DNA of 64,000 nucleotides from Micromonospora echinofusca (GCF_900091445.1 NZ_LT607733.1:6351001-6415000), one strand, 5' to 3'; counted from the stretch's first letter, positions 41,100 to 50,482 are shown. Notes: generated by a model from the sequence alone, not told the origin. Translations and numbers: made by a program.

Positions 41100-41138
41100 C
41101 CGACGGCGGCGGCACCGGGAGGGTGCCGCCGCCGTCGG
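41100..41138. terminator. Bidirectional terminator, 17-bp perfect stem
   Basis: CCGACGGCGGCGGCACC pairs exactly with 41122-41138 around the loop GGGAG, between the convergent GPP34 and etfD genes. Confidence 0.8.
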
Positions 41139-41158
41139 GGCGTCGCAGGGGGTACGCG

Positions 41159-43357
41159 TCAGCCGGCGACCGGCAGCCGCTCGGTGTCGGTGCCACCCGG
41201 TGCGTCGGGCTTGACCGACCGGAGCAGCACGCTGGCCACGTCGACGACCTCGACCTGTTCCCCGGCGCCCTTGCCGTTCACGCCGTCGTTGAGCATCGTC
41301 GAGCAGAACGGGCAGCCGACGGCGACCGTCTTCGCCCCGGTGGACATGGCCTCCTCGACCCGGTCCACGTTGATCCGCTTGCCGATCTTCTCCTCCATCC
41401 ACATCCGGGCGCCGCCGGCGCCGCAGCAGAAGGAGCGCTCGCTGTTGCGGGGCATCTCGGTCAGCTCGCCGGAGATGGCGGACCCCAGCACCTCGCGCGG
41501 CGGGGCGAAGACCCGGTTGTGCCGGCCCAGGTAGCAGGGGTCGTGGTAGGTGACGCCGCCGTCGACCGGCTGCACCGGGGTGAGCTTGCCGGTGGCGACC
41601 AGGTGCGCCAGGAGCTGGGTGTGGTGGACCACCTCGAACTCGCCGCCGAGCTGGCCGTACTCGTTGCCGAGGGTGTTGAAGCAGTGCGGGCAGGTCGCGA
41701 CGATCTTCCGCTTGCTCTTCTCCCGGCCCTCGAACGCCTCGTTGAGGGTCTCCACGTTCTGCTGCGCGAGCATCTGGAAGACGAACTCGTTGCCGATGCG
41801 GCGGGCCGGGTCGCCGGAGCAGGTCTCGCCCTCGCCGAGGATCGCGAACTTGACGCCCGCCTCGTTGAGCAGCGTGGCGACCGCCCGCGTGGTCTTCTTG
41901 GCCCGGTCCTCGAACGCGCCAGCGCAGCCGACCCAGAAGAGGTACTCGAAGTCGTCGACCTCGCCGACCCGCGGCACCTCGAAGTCCAGGCCCTTGGTCC
42001 AGTCCTCGCGGGTGTTCTGCGGGGCGCCCCACGGGTTGCCCTTGTTCTCCAGGTTGCGCAGCATCACGCCGGCCTCGGACGGGAAGCTCGACTCGATGAG
42101 CACCTGGTAGCGGCGCATGTCGACGATGTGGTCGACGTGCTCGATGTCGACCGGGCACTGTTCGACGCAGGCGCCGCAGGTGGTGCAGGACCAGAGCACG
42201 TCCGGGTCAATGACGCCGCCCTCCTCGGCGGTGCCGATCAGCGGCTTCTCGGCCTCGGCCAGCGCCAGCACGTCCATGTGGGCGAGCTGGGCGGCGGTGG
42301 CCTTCTCCTCGCCGGTCAGGTCCTTGCCGCCGCCGGCCAGCAGGTACGGCGCCTTGGCGTACGCGTGGTCGCGCAGGCTCAGCACCAGCAGCTTCGGCGA
42401 CAGCGGCTTGCCGGTGTTCCAGGCGGGGCACTGCGACTGGCAGCGGCCGCACTCGGTGCAGGTGCTGAAGTCCAGCAGGCCCTTCCAGGTGAACTGCTCG
42501 ACCTGGGCGACGCCGAACTGGTCCTTCTCGGGGTCGGCCTCCTCGAAGTCCAGCGGCTTGCCCTGGCTCGTCATGGGCCGCAGGGCGCCGAGGCCGGAGA
42601 CGTTGGCGCCGGGGTCGCGCTTGAAGAAGATGTTGAAGAAGGCCAGGAAGCGGTGCCAGGCGACGCCCATGGTGACGTTCAGCGCGATCACGATGAGCCA
42701 GGTCATCGAGATGGCGATCTTGATGAGCGCGGCGATGCTGACGCCGGCCTCCCAGTTCGGCAGCACGCCGCCGACGGCGTGGCTGAGCGGGGCGGCCCAG
42801 ACCGGGTACTCGAAGTGGTCGGTGGCGACCTTGAAGCCCCGGATGACGAAGCCCATGATCAGTACGGCGAGGATGATGCCCTCGACGAAGTAGCCCTGCC
42901 ACATGGTCGAGCCGGTGAACCGGGACTTCCCACCCGGCCGGGTGGGCCGGTTGCGGAGCCGGATCGCGATCAGCACCAGGATGCTGACGAGGCCCAGGAT
43001 CGCGAGCCACTCGGTGACCAGCCCGTAGATCGCCCAGTTGCCGACCAGGGGCAGCCCGCCGGTCGGGGAGACGACCTCGAAGTACGCCTCCAGCACCAGC
43101 AGCGACAGCACGATGAAGCCGACCATCACGAACCAGTGGGCCGCACCCACGACGCTCCAGCGGAGCATGCGGGTGTGGCCGGCGGTCTCGGCCAGCATGG
43201 TCTTGGTGCGGGTGCCCTTGTCACCGAAGCGGGTCGGATCCGGCTGACCCAGCCGGATGACGGCCACCATCTTCATGACCGCGCGTACCGCAAGCCACAC
43301 CGCCACGGCGGTGATGGCGAACGCGAGGATCGTGGTGACGATCTGGACGCTGCCCAT
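41159..43357 (-). CDS. etfD: Membrane iron-sulfur electron-transfer protein EtfD-like
   Basis: 732 aa. Six membrane helices in the first about 260 residues (NarI-like cytochrome domain), a 4Fe-4S ferredoxin pair (CTECGRCQSQCP and CTTCGACVEQCP, about 300-410), and two CCG-type domains (GETCSGDP, CPHCFNTLGNEYG, DPCYLGRHN, FCCGAGGARMW). It matches the Rv0338c-type protein that accepts electrons from electron-transfer flavoprotein and passes them to menaquinone, which lets acyl-CoA dehydrogenases such as the one at 7615-9471 turn over. GGGGAGG precedes the ATG. It shares an operator with that gene. Confidence 0.9.
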   Translation of the reverse strand: MGSVQIVTTILAFAITAVAVWLAVRAVMKMVAVIRLGQPDPTRFGDKGTRTKTMLAETAGHTRMLRWSVVGAAHWFVMVGFIVLSLLVLEAYFEVVSPTGGLPLVGNWAIYGLVTEWLAILGLVSILVLIAIRLRNRPTRPGGKSRFTGSTMWQGYFVEGIILAVLIMGFVIRGFKVATDHFEYPVWAAPLSHAVGGVLPNWEAGVSIAALIKIAISMTWLIVIALNVTMGVAWHRFLAFFNIFFKRDPGANVSGLGALRPMTSQGKPLDFEEADPEKDQFGVAQVEQFTWKGLLDFSTCTECGRCQSQCPAWNTGKPLSPKLLVLSLRDHAYAKAPYLLAGGGKDLTGEEKATAAQLAHMDVLALAEAEKPLIGTAEEGGVIDPDVLWSCTTCGACVEQCPVDIEHVDHIVDMRRYQVLIESSFPSEAGVMLRNLENKGNPWGAPQNTREDWTKGLDFEVPRVGEVDDFEYLFWVGCAGAFEDRAKKTTRAVATLLNEAGVKFAILGEGETCSGDPARRIGNEFVFQMLAQQNVETLNEAFEGREKSKRKIVATCPHCFNTLGNEYGQLGGEFEVVHHTQLLAHLVATGKLTPVQPVDGGVTYHDPCYLGRHNRVFAPPREVLGSAISGELTEMPRNSERSFCCGAGGARMWMEEKIGKRINVDRVEEAMSTGAKTVAVGCPFCSTMLNDGVNGKGAGEQVEVVDVASVLLRSVKPDAPGGTDTERLPVAG

Positions 43358-43412
43358 CGAGTTGGCCTCCCCGGTCTGCTGCCTGTCGAGCGGCTCGGCG
43401 ACCGGGGCCGGG

Positions 43413-43487
43413 TCAGGGCGCGATCGGCGAGCCGCAGCTGCCGCACCCTCGACCGGACCGGTCGATGACCTCGCTCCGCTCGGTCAT
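43413..43487 (-). CDS. 24-residue leader ORF upstream of etfD
   Basis: ATG at 43487 with TAGGCT 6 nt before it, so a leaderless transcript would start at this ATG. It encodes MTERSEVIDRSGRGCGSC then GSPIAP and stops 55 nt before the etfD ATG. It contains two Cys and could be a regulatory leader peptide or chance; nothing besides position and promoter fit supports it. Confidence 0.35.
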   Translation of the reverse strand: MTERSEVIDRSGRGCGSCGSPIAP

Positions 43488-43506
43488 GCAGTGCAGCCTA
43501 CGCGCA

Positions 43507-43522
43507 AGGTTACCCAGCAGTA
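43507..43522 (-). promoter_or_regulatory. Operator-like inverted repeat before etfD
   Basis: GTTACCCAGCAGTAAC, matching the site before the acyl-CoA dehydrogenase gene at 14 of 16 positions; it overlaps the -35 region of the putative promoter whose -10 is TAGGCT (43494-43499). Confidence 0.6.
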
Positions 43523-43677
43523 ACGTGAGTCATCTCGCACCCAGGCCGCGCCGCCCTGCGCACACCATAGGGCGCGGGCACCGTCACCGCCGGGCAGGGG
43601 CTCCACCGGGTGACATGGATTGCCGGCAGCGGCCGGGCCGCGGCACCGTCGACGGCAGGGGTGGTCGCGCTCGGCGG

Positions 43678-43702
43678 CCCCGCCGCCGGGCCGGCGGCGG
43701 GG
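43678..43702 (-). terminator. Terminator hairpin after crgA
   Basis: CCCCGCCGCC / GGCGGCGGGG, 10-bp perfect stem with loop GGGCC, starting 9 bp past the crgA stop. Confidence 0.6.
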
Positions 43703-43711
43703 TCGCGACGC

Positions 43712-43975
43712 TCAGCGCCAGCGGGAGAGCAGGATCAGGGAGGCGACCATGGCGCCGAAGCCCACCGCGAGGTTCCAGTAACCCCACGCCATGACCGGGT
43801 ACTCCTGCTCGGAGAGGTAGTAGACCACCAGCCAGCCGATGCCGAAGACGATCAGGGCGACCGCCGAGACCGGCAGCCAGACCGGGCTAGGCTTGCGCGT
43901 CGCCGCCGTCGCCGTCGGACGGACGTCCGTCGGCGGGGTGTACACCTTCTTCTTGCGGACCTGAGACTTGGGCAC
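43712..43975 (-). CDS. crgA: Cell division protein CrgA
   Basis: 87 aa, the normal CrgA length. Basic cytoplasmic start MPKSQVRKKKVYTPP, then two helices (PVWLPVSAVALIVFGIGWLVVYYL and WNLAVGFGAMVASLILLS) joined by SEQEYPVMAWGY. CrgA is an inner-membrane divisome protein that helps place FtsZ rings and recruits PbpB/FtsI and FtsQ in actinomycetes. It is conserved beside the kinase-RodA-PbpA cluster, as here. Divergent from the DUF881 gene across 227 bp. Confidence 0.95.
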   Translation of the reverse strand: MPKSQVRKKKVYTPPTDVRPTATAATRKPSPVWLPVSAVALIVFGIGWLVVYYLSEQEYPVMAWGYWNLAVGFGAMVASLILLSRWR

Positions 43976-44202
43976 GACGCTCTCCAGAGGGGTTACGACC
44001 TCGTCCGGCCTGACAACCGGGCGCGGGGGCGACGGTCCATGGCCAATAATGTTCGACAGCTAGCGTAGTCCCGAAGGCCCGTCCAATCCACGAATGGGGC
44101 GAGGCCGATGCAGCCAGTGACCGAAAAAGGCGGGACTGTTCGGGTCGCCGCAGCGGTCCGCGCCTCCGCGGGCTGAACCAGACGACGGGGAAGGAACGCT
44201 CG

Positions 44203-45009
44203 GTGGAGTACACATCCGGCGCGGCCTCCTGGCAGAAGGTGCTCCGGCGGGCCGTCGCCGGGCTGCTGCCTCGGCGCCCACGGCAGCGACGACCGGGCTG
44301 GTCGATCGGGGTGCCGCTGATCGCCGCCGCGGCCGGGCTGCTCTTCACCACCACGGCCACCACCGCCGGCGGCACCGCGCTGCGGGAGGACCGCCGGCCC
44401 CAGCTCAACCAGTTGATCGAGGACCGGCGCGCGGAGGTGGCGGCCAGCGAACAGCGGGCGGCCAACCTACGCGCCGAGGTCGAGGGCCGCACCAACGCCC
44501 TCGCCAGCTCCGACGGGCCGATCAGGGAACAGCAGAACCGGGCCGCCGCCAGGCGGAACGACGCCGGCTTCACGGCGCTCGCCGGCCCCGGGGTGACGGT
44601 GGAACTCGACGACGCGCCCCGCCGCAACGACGGCGCGCTGCCCGCCGGGGCCACCAACGACGACCTGGTCGTCCACCAGGGGGACGTGCAGGCGGTGGTG
44701 AACGCGCTCTGGGCGGGTGGCGCCGAGGCCATGTCCATCATGAACGTCCGCGTGCTGTCGACCAGCGCGGTACGCTGCGTGGGTAACACCCTGCTGCTGC
44801 ACGGCCGGGTGTACTCCCCACCATTCAAGATCGTAGCAATCGGCGATCCCGCTGCCCTCCAGCAGGCCCTCGCCGACTCTCAGGGAGTCCGGTTGTTCAG
44901 GGACCTGGTCGACGACTACAAGCTCGGTTACAAGGAGACGGTCTCCACGGTGACCGTGCCGGCGTTCGAGGATTCGACCACGCTGCGCTCGGCGACGGTG
45001 CCACGGTGA
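44203..45009 (+). CDS. DUF881-family membrane protein
   Basis: 268 aa, GTG start after GGAAGGA. One N-terminal helix ([23 protein letters not shown]), a coiled coil ([40 protein letters not shown]), then the DUF881 domain: [75 protein letters not shown]. The family is exported or membrane-anchored and linked to the division/wall region in actinobacteria; function not established. It overlaps the sortase gene as GTGA. Confidence 0.9.
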   Translation: MEYTSGAASWQKVLRRAVAGLLPRRPRQRRPGWSIGVPLIAAAAGLLFTTTATTAGGTALREDRRPQLNQLIEDRRAEVAASEQRAANLRAEVEGRTNALASSDGPIREQQNRAAARRNDAGFTALAGPGVTVELDDAPRRNDGALPAGATNDDLVVHQGDVQAVVNALWAGGAEAMSIMNVRVLSTSAVRCVGNTLLLHGRVYSPPFKIVAIGDPAALQQALADSQGVRLFRDLVDDYKLGYKETVSTVTVPAFEDSTTLRSATVPR

Positions 45010-46868
45010 GTCGCCCCCCTGACGACTGGTCCGAGGACCGGGACGGCCGCCACCGCGACCAGGGTGACGGGCCGACCGCCTTCCTACCCAAGGTCGACCG
45101 GCCCGGCCCCGCCCCCGCCCGTCCCGCCCCGGCTGGCGCCTGGCCGGAGCCCACGCTCCCGCCCCAGTCCCCGGCCCTCCGCCCGCCCCACGTGCCCGGC
45201 CCGGCCGCCGACGGCCGCCCGGGCGCCGAGTGGTCGCGCGACGCGCCGGGGCCGGGCCGCCCGACGCCGGAGCCGGGCCGTCGCGCCAACCCCGGCAGGT
45301 TCCCGAGCGCCGACCAGCCCCGTTATGCCGGCAACCCCGCCCGGCCCACCGAACCGGGCCGTCCCGGTCCCACGGACTTCGACCGGCCGAGCCCCGCCGA
45401 CTTCGGCCGCCCCGGCCCGGACCAGCGCGGGTCGGACTTCGACCGGCGCGGAGCCGACTTCGACCAGCGCGGGTCGGACTTCGGGTCCGGTGACCTCGGC
45501 CGACCAGCGTCCGCCGACTTCGCCCGGTCTGCCGGCGGCGACCGCCCCGGGCCCGCCGGCTTCGACCGGTCGGGTGCGGACGCCCCCCGCCGTCCCGGCC
45601 CCACGGGCGTCGACCGCCCGGACTCCGCCGACTTCCGCCGGCCCGGCCCGACCGGTTCGGGCCCGTCCGCGGGGTCCGGTGCCGGCCCGCTGCCGTGGTC
45701 CGGTGCCGGCCCGGTCCGGCCGGCCGCTCCGGCGCATCCCGGTCCGCCGTCCGACGACCGCCGACGTCCGGGCGCCGCCGAGGCCGGTAGTGGGCAGCAC
45801 CCGTCCCGCCCGCCGGTCGATCGCGCCACCGCCCGGGAAGGCCGGCCGACCGGCGACGCGCCGACCGCCTTCATCCCCAAGGTGGGCGCGTCGGCCACCG
45901 GCCCGTCGGCCCCGGTCTCCCCGGCCGCCCCGCGCGACGTCGATCCCGGGGCAACCGCCCTGATCCCGGCCGTGCCCGGGCGTACGCAGGCCGCCCCGGC
46001 CGCGCTCGTCGAGTCGACCGCCCTGATGGGCGCGGTGCCGCGTCCCCCGAAGACGGACGAGCCGGAGAGCTCCGACGCCCCTGCCGGCGAGCAGCCCCGG
46101 CCGCGCCGGGGTGAGCGGGTGGTCCAACTCCGCCCGGAGCAGACCGGGGAGGGTTACAAGAGCGTCTACTCGGAGCTCACCCGGCCGTCGCTGGGCTCCC
46201 GGCTGCGTACCGGCGTCCGGATCAGCGGCGAGCTGCTGATCACCTTCGGTCTGGTGGTGCTGCTCTTCGCCGGCTACGAGGTGTGGGGCAAGTCCGCGAT
46301 CGTCGACGCGCACCAGAACGACCTCAGCCAGCAGTTGGCGCAGGCCTGGGGCCCCGAAGGCGACCCGACCGTGGCACCGTCGGCGAGCGCGTCCGCCAAG
46401 CCGAAGCCGCCCGTACAGGGCAAACCCATCGCCGGGCTCCACATCCCCAGGCTCGACAAGAACTGGGTCGTCGTCGAGGGCGTCACGCAGAAGGACATCC
46501 GGTACGCGCCCGGCCACTACCCGTCAAGCGCCCTACCGGGCCAGGTGGGCAACTTCTCCGTCGCCGGGCACCGCAACCGCGCCACCTTCTGGCGGCTCGA
46601 CGAGCTGGACGACGGTGACGCCATCGTGGTGGAGGGCAAGACCGAGTGGCACGTCTACAAGGTGACCGAGAGCCGGATCGTCAAGCCCACCCAGATCGAG
46701 GTGGTGGCGCCGGTGCCCGGCAGGCCCGGGAAGAAGCCGACCAAGGCGATGCTCACCCTGACGACCTGCAACCCTAAGTTCGACAACTACCAACGCCTGA
46801 TCATTCATGCCGAGCTGGCGCGCAGCCAGCCCAAGTCGGCCGGGCGCCCGGCGGAACTGGGGACCTGA
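45006..46868 (+). CDS. Class E sortase with long disordered N-terminus
   Basis: 620 aa, GTG start overlapping the previous stop. Residues 1 to about 390 are Pro/Gly/Arg/Asp-rich with degenerate repeats of the type [15 protein letters not shown] and a membrane helix follows near 410 ([21 protein letters not shown]). The sortase domain has [14 protein letters not shown], the catalytic His in [11 protein letters not shown], Cys in [22 protein letters not shown]. Class E sortases join surface proteins to peptidoglycan, usually at LAxTG-type signals; the LPVTG protein at 60103-61698 could be a substrate. The repeat tail is far longer than in most class E enzymes. Confidence 0.9.
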   Translation: MSRPPDDWSEDRDGRHRDQGDGPTAFLPKVDRPGPAPARPAPAGAWPEPTLPPQSPALRPPHVPGPAADGRPGAEWSRDAPGPGRPTPEPGRRANPGRFPSADQPRYAGNPARPTEPGRPGPTDFDRPSPADFGRPGPDQRGSDFDRRGADFDQRGSDFGSGDLGRPASADFARSAGGDRPGPAGFDRSGADAPRRPGPTGVDRPDSADFRRPGPTGSGPSAGSGAGPLPWSGAGPVRPAAPAHPGPPSDDRRRPGAAEAGSGQHPSRPPVDRATAREGRPTGDAPTAFIPKVGASATGPSAPVSPAAPRDVDPGATALIPAVPGRTQAAPAALVESTALMGAVPRPPKTDEPESSDAPAGEQPRPRRGERVVQLRPEQTGEGYKSVYSELTRPSLGSRLRTGVRISGELLITFGLVVLLFAGYEVWGKSAIVDAHQNDLSQQLAQAWGPEGDPTVAPSASASAKPKPPVQGKPIAGLHIPRLDKNWVVVEGVTQKDIRYAPGHYPSSALPGQVGNFSVAGHRNRATFWRLDELDDGDAIVVEGKTEWHVYKVTESRIVKPTQIEVVAPVPGRPGKKPTKAMLTLTTCNPKFDNYQRLIIHAELARSQPKSAGRPAELGT

Positions 46869-46870
46869 CG

Positions 46871-47158
46871 GTGTACGGCTGGATCTGGCGCAAGCTTCCC
46901 TTCGGGCTGCCCGGCAAGTTCGTCGGCAGCCTGCTGATCGCCAGCGCGATGGTGGCCCTGCTCTGGTACGTGGTCTTTCCGTGGGCCGAGCCCCTGCTGC
47001 CCTTCGACGACGTGCAGGTCACCCAGGACTCCGGCGACCCCGGTGGCGACGTGGTGCCGGGCGGCGGGGAGGGCGACGGCGCCCCGACCGGCGACGAGCA
47101 CGACCTGCCGTACGACACCGAGCAGAACAACACCCCTCCCGCCTCCCCGGACGAGTGA
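46871..47158 (+). CDS. Small membrane protein after the sortase
   Basis: 95 aa, GTG start 2 bp after the sortase stop. Motif YGWIWRKLPFGLPGKFVGSLLIASAMVALLWYVVFPWAEPLLPFDDVQV gives one helix and a conserved flank; the last 45 residues are acidic and Gly/Pro-rich (GGGEGDGAPTGDEHDLPYD). Such proteins are conserved between the sortase gene and the pabA-like gene in Micromonosporaceae and relatives, but their role is unknown. Position suggests an accessory to the sortase. Probably co-transcribed from the DUF881 gene onward. Confidence 0.75.
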   Translation: MYGWIWRKLPFGLPGKFVGSLLIASAMVALLWYVVFPWAEPLLPFDDVQVTQDSGDPGGDVVPGGGEGDGAPTGDEHDLPYDTEQNNTPPASPDE

Positions 47159-47165
47159 GCCCCTG

Positions 47166-47816
47166 ATGCGTGTCCTGGTGATCGACAACTACGACTCGTT
47201 CGTCTTCAACCTGGTGCAGTATCTGGGCCAGCTCGGCGTCGACTGCGACGTCCGGCGCAACGACGAGATCGAGGTCGCCGAGGTGGGCAGGGTTGGCGCG
47301 GCCGGCGTCCTGCTCTCGCCCGGCCCCGGCAGCCCCGACCGCGCCGGCATCTGCCTCGACGTCATCCGCGCGTACGCGGGCGAGCTGCCGATCTTCGGCG
47401 TCTGCCTGGGTCACCAGGCGATCGGCGAGGCGTTCGGCGCCACCGTGACCCGCGCCCCCGAACTCCTGCACGGCAAGACCTCCGAGGTACGCCACCGCGA
47501 CGTCGGGGTGCTCGCCGGCCTGCCGGACCCGTTCACCGCCACCCGCTACCACTCGCTCGCCGTACTGCCCGAGACGCTGCCCGAGGAGCTGGAGGTCACC
47601 GGCTGGACGGGTTCCGGGGTGGTCATGGCGATGCGGCACCGTACGCTGCCGATCGAGGGCGTCCAGTTCCACCCGGAGTCGGTGCTGACCGAGGGCGGTC
47701 ACCTGATGCTGGCGAACTGGCTGGCAGCCTGCGGCCACCCGGAGGCGCTGGAGCGGGCTCCGGCGCTGGCCGCCGAGGTGGACGCGCGCCGCCGCGCCGC
47801 CTTCGCCACGGCCTGA
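47166..47816 (+). CDS. Glutamine amidotransferase subunit of aminodeoxychorismate/anthranilate synthase
   Basis: 216 aa. MRVLVIDNYDSFVFNLVQYLGQLG, SPGPGSPDRAGI, catalytic Cys in GVCLGHQAIGEAFG, and His-x-Glu in EGVQFHPESVLTEGG are the class I GATase (TrpG/PabA) pattern. It supplies ammonia from glutamine to PabB or TrpE. No synthase partner is adjacent, and trpG-like genes at this site beside pknB in actinobacteria are usually annotated as pabA/trpG; I cannot tell which, and it may serve both. Confidence 0.92.
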   Translation: MRVLVIDNYDSFVFNLVQYLGQLGVDCDVRRNDEIEVAEVGRVGAAGVLLSPGPGSPDRAGICLDVIRAYAGELPIFGVCLGHQAIGEAFGATVTRAPELLHGKTSEVRHRDVGVLAGLPDPFTATRYHSLAVLPETLPEELEVTGWTGSGVVMAMRHRTLPIEGVQFHPESVLTEGGHLMLANWLAACGHPEALERAPALAAEVDARRRAAFATA

Positions 47817-47844
47817 CGCGAGGGTCTGGCGCCCGGGGCGGGGG

Positions 47845-48663
47845 TCAGTCCCTGAGCGCGTCCTGGACCGCCGGGTCGGCGGGCGAGCGGACCGCAGGCG
47901 GGCGGCGTCGGACCGCGTCCCAGGCCGCCTTGCCGCTGGCGAAGTAGTCGCGGACGCCCTTGCCGACGAGCAGGACGGGCCCGCAGCCGGGACAGCGGGC
48001 GAGCACCCCGTCGACGTCGAGGCCGAGGTGCCGGCACAGCGTCACCGCACGGGACAGGTGGTAGGACTGGGTCACGATCAGGGCGCGTTCGACGCCGTAC
48101 ACGTCGCGCGCCCGGGCGCAGGTGTCGTAGGTGTCCAGGCCGTACGGGTCCGCCACGACGCGACGCGCGTCGACGCCGAGTCGCTCGGTCAGGTGGGCCG
48201 TCATGGCCGCCGTCTCGTCGCCGGATGCGCCGCCCCCGTCGCCGGACACGAGGACGACCCGGGCCCGCCCGCTGGTCACCAGCGCGGCGGCGGTCTCCAG
48301 GCGGCCGGTGAGCCGGTCACCCGGTTGACGGCGGTCCGCCGCCACCGCCGTGCCTAGGACGATCACGACGTCGGCGGCCGGCGCGTCGGCCTCGCCGTAC
48401 AGGTGGCCACGGGCGGCGGTCGTCGTCCAGAGCCAGGGGAGGCTGGCCAGGAGCAGCGCCACCAGGCCCAGAGCAGCGGTACGGATCAGGCGTCGCCGCC
48501 ATCGGCTCGCGCGGTCCGCCGCGCCGGTCGCCGGCCGTCCGTCGTCGCCGCCAGCCAGAGGGCGAAGCCCGGCGGCAACAGAAGGATTCTGCTCGGCGGC
48601 GTCGACAGGGTCCTGACCGGCGGCATCCGCAGGGCGCTGCCCGGCCGGGTCCTCCGCGCTCAC
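47845..48663 (-). CDS. YdcF/DUF218-type membrane protein
   Basis: 272 aa from GTG 48663, 7 bp after the pknB stop; a frame from 48729 would overlap pknB. Residues about 1-55 are low-complexity, then one membrane helix (TAALGLVALLLASLPWLWTTTA) and the DUF218 domain: ADVVIVLGTAVAADRRQPGDRLTGRLETAAALVTSGRARVVLVSGDGG, TYDTCARARDVYGVERALIVTQSYHLSRAVTLCRHLG. In E. coli, YdcF-type and SanA-type proteins are linked to envelope integrity and bind nucleotide-like ligands. Last gene of the leftward kinase operon, probably co-transcribed. Confidence 0.82.
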   Translation of the reverse strand: MSAEDPAGQRPADAAGQDPVDAAEQNPSVAAGLRPLAGGDDGRPATGAADRASRWRRRLIRTAALGLVALLLASLPWLWTTTAARGHLYGEADAPAADVVIVLGTAVAADRRQPGDRLTGRLETAAALVTSGRARVVLVSGDGGGASGDETAAMTAHLTERLGVDARRVVADPYGLDTYDTCARARDVYGVERALIVTQSYHLSRAVTLCRHLGLDVDGVLARCPGCGPVLLVGKGVRDYFASGKAAWDAVRRRPPAVRSPADPAVQDALRD

Positions 48664-48670
48664 GAGCGCG

Positions 48671-50482
48671 TCAGCGCTCGGGGAGCCGGATCGGCGGAGT
48701 GGTCGGCAGCGGGAGGCCCCCGCCGCCACCGCCGTCCCCGGGGGTGGTCGGCGTGGTGCTGGGCGTCGGGCTCGCCGAGTCGGTGGGCGTCGGCTCGGCC
48801 TGCGGCACGGTGACCACGATCGTCACGGTCTTGCCCCTGGCGAGGTTGCTCCCGGCCGGCGGGTCCTGCTTGGTGACCTGGCCGGCCTCCTCCGGCGGCA
48901 CCTCGCGGCCCTGCTTGACGTTGACGTCGTAGCCGGCCTCGTCCAGCTCCTCCTTGGCGTCGTCCTCGCTGTCGCCGACCACGTTGGGCACCTTGCCGAC
49001 GTTGCCCCTGGAGACGGTGAGGGTGACCGTGCTCTCCGCGGCGACCTGCTTGCCCGGCGCGGGCGACACCTCGAGGACGATGCCCGCCTTCTCGGCGTCG
49101 TCCTTCTCCTTCTTGTCCACCTTGAAGCCGGCCGCCTCCAGCCGCTCCTTCGCGCTCTCGTAGGTGGAACCGACGAGGCCCGGCGGGATGGTCTTCATCT
49201 CCACGCCGCCGCAGACCTGGACGACGACCTCCTGGTTGGGCTCCAACGGGGAGTTCGCGGGCGGGGCCTGGTTGACCACCTGGCCCTTCTGACAATCCTT
49301 GTTGAAGACCTGCTCGCCCTCCTTGGGCACCAGGTTGGCCTGCGAGATCCGGGCGAACGCCTCCTGCTGGGTCAAACCGGTCACCGTGGGTACCGTGACC
49401 CGGTCGTCGCCGTCGCGCTGGCTCAGCAGGGCGGCGGCAAGGGCGATCACCGCGAGGACGCCCACCGCCGCGAACGTCGCGATCAGCCAGGAGGACGCCT
49501 TGCGTCGGCGCGGGTCGCCGACCCGGGCCGGCATCTGCCGGGTCTGCGGTGCTCCGGGGGCGCCCGCGTAGCCGGCGGCGGCCGGGGCGAGCTGCGCCGT
49601 CTCCTCCTGCGGCAGCACCGGGGTCGCCATCACCGGGCGGCCGGCGGCCGCGCGGAGCAGGTCGGCGCGCATCTCGCCAGCGCTCTGGTAGCGGTTCAGG
49701 GGGTTCTTCGACAGCGCCTTGAGCACGATCGCGTCGACGGCCGGGTTGACGTCCGGGTTGATGTCGCTCGGGGTCGGGGGCGTCTCGCGTACGTGCTGGT
49801 AGGCCACGCTGACCGGGCTGTCCCCGACGAACGGCGGGTGCCCGCAGACCAGCTCGAAGAGCACGCAGCCGGCGGCGTAGACGTCGGAGCGGGCGTCGAC
49901 CGCCTCGCCGCGCGCCTGCTCCGGCGAGAGGTACTGCGCCGTACCGATGACCGCGCTGGTCTGGGTCATGGTGGTGGCGCCGCTGGCCAACGCCCGCGCG
50001 ATGCCGAAGTCCATCACCTTGACCTGGCCGGTCTGGGTGAGCATCACGTTGCCGGGCTTGATGTCGCGGTGAATGATGCCGTGCCGGTGGCTGAACTCCA
50101 GGGCCGCGCACATGTCGGCGCAGATCTCCAGCGCCCGGCGCGGCTGGAGCCGCCCCTCGACGCCCAGCACCTCCTTGAGGGTCCGCCCGTTGACGAACTC
50201 CATGACGATGAACGGCAGGGTCTCCCCGGTGGGCGCGGTCTCCTCGCCGGTGTCGTAGACGGCGACGATCGCCGGGTGGTTGAGGGACGCGGCGTTCTGC
50301 GCCTCCCGGCGGAACCGCATCTGGAAGGTGGCGTCCCGGGCGAGGTCGGTGCGGAGCATCTTGATCGCGACGTCCCGACCGAGCCGGAGATCGCGACCGC
50401 GGTGCACCTCGGCCATACCGCCATAGCCGAGCAGCTCGCCGACCTGGTACCTGCCACCGAGCAGGCGGGCCTGCGCTGTCAT
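48671..50482 (-). CDS. pknB: Serine/threonine protein kinase PknB with three PASTA domains
   Basis: 603 aa. Kinase domain about 10-275: GYGGMAEVHRGRD, VAIKMLRTD (Lys about 41), HRDIKPGNVM, DFGIARA, activation loop TMTQTSAVIGTAQYLSPEQ. Linker, membrane helix about 340-360 (SSWLIATFAAVGVLAVIALAAALL), then three PASTA repeats outside the cell (VTVPTVTGLTQQEAF..., KTIPPGLVGSTYESA..., GKVPNVVGDSEDDA...) and a Pro/Gly-rich end. Mycobacterial PknB has four PASTA units. It senses muropeptides and lipid II and controls growth. The ATG overlaps the pknA stop (ATGA). Confidence 0.95.
   Translation of the reverse strand: MTAQARLLGGRYQVGELLGYGGMAEVHRGRDLRLGRDVAIKMLRTDLARDATFQMRFRREAQNAASLNHPAIVAVYDTGEETAPTGETLPFIVMEFVNGRTLKEVLGVEGRLQPRRALEICADMCAALEFSHRHGIIHRDIKPGNVMLTQTGQVKVMDFGIARALASGATTMTQTSAVIGTAQYLSPEQARGEAVDARSDVYAAGCVLFELVCGHPPFVGDSPVSVAYQHVRETPPTPSDINPDVNPAVDAIVLKALSKNPLNRYQSAGEMRADLLRAAAGRPVMATPVLPQEETAQLAPAAAGYAGAPGAPQTRQMPARVGDPRRRKASSWLIATFAAVGVLAVIALAAALLSQRDGDDRVTVPTVTGLTQQEAFARISQANLVPKEGEQVFNKDCQKGQVVNQAPPANSPLEPNQEVVVQVCGGVEMKTIPPGLVGSTYESAKERLEAAGFKVDKKEKDDAEKAGIVLEVSPAPGKQVAAESTVTLTVSRGNVGKVPNVVGDSEDDAKEELDEAGYDVNVKQGREVPPEEAGQVTKQDPPAGSNLARGKTVTIVVTVPQAEPTPTDSASPTPSTTPTTPGDGGGGGGLPLPTTPPIRLPER

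Noticed and set aside
40352..43468. 1,038-codon open frame on the plus strand
   Set aside because: Crosses the terminator between GPP34 and etfD and reads antisense to etfD, whose iron-sulfur motifs are unambiguous.
45360..45560. Repetitive DNA resembling a CRISPR or satellite array
   Set aside because: It is in frame coding sequence of the sortase N-terminal tail, and the repeats are degenerate with no spacers.
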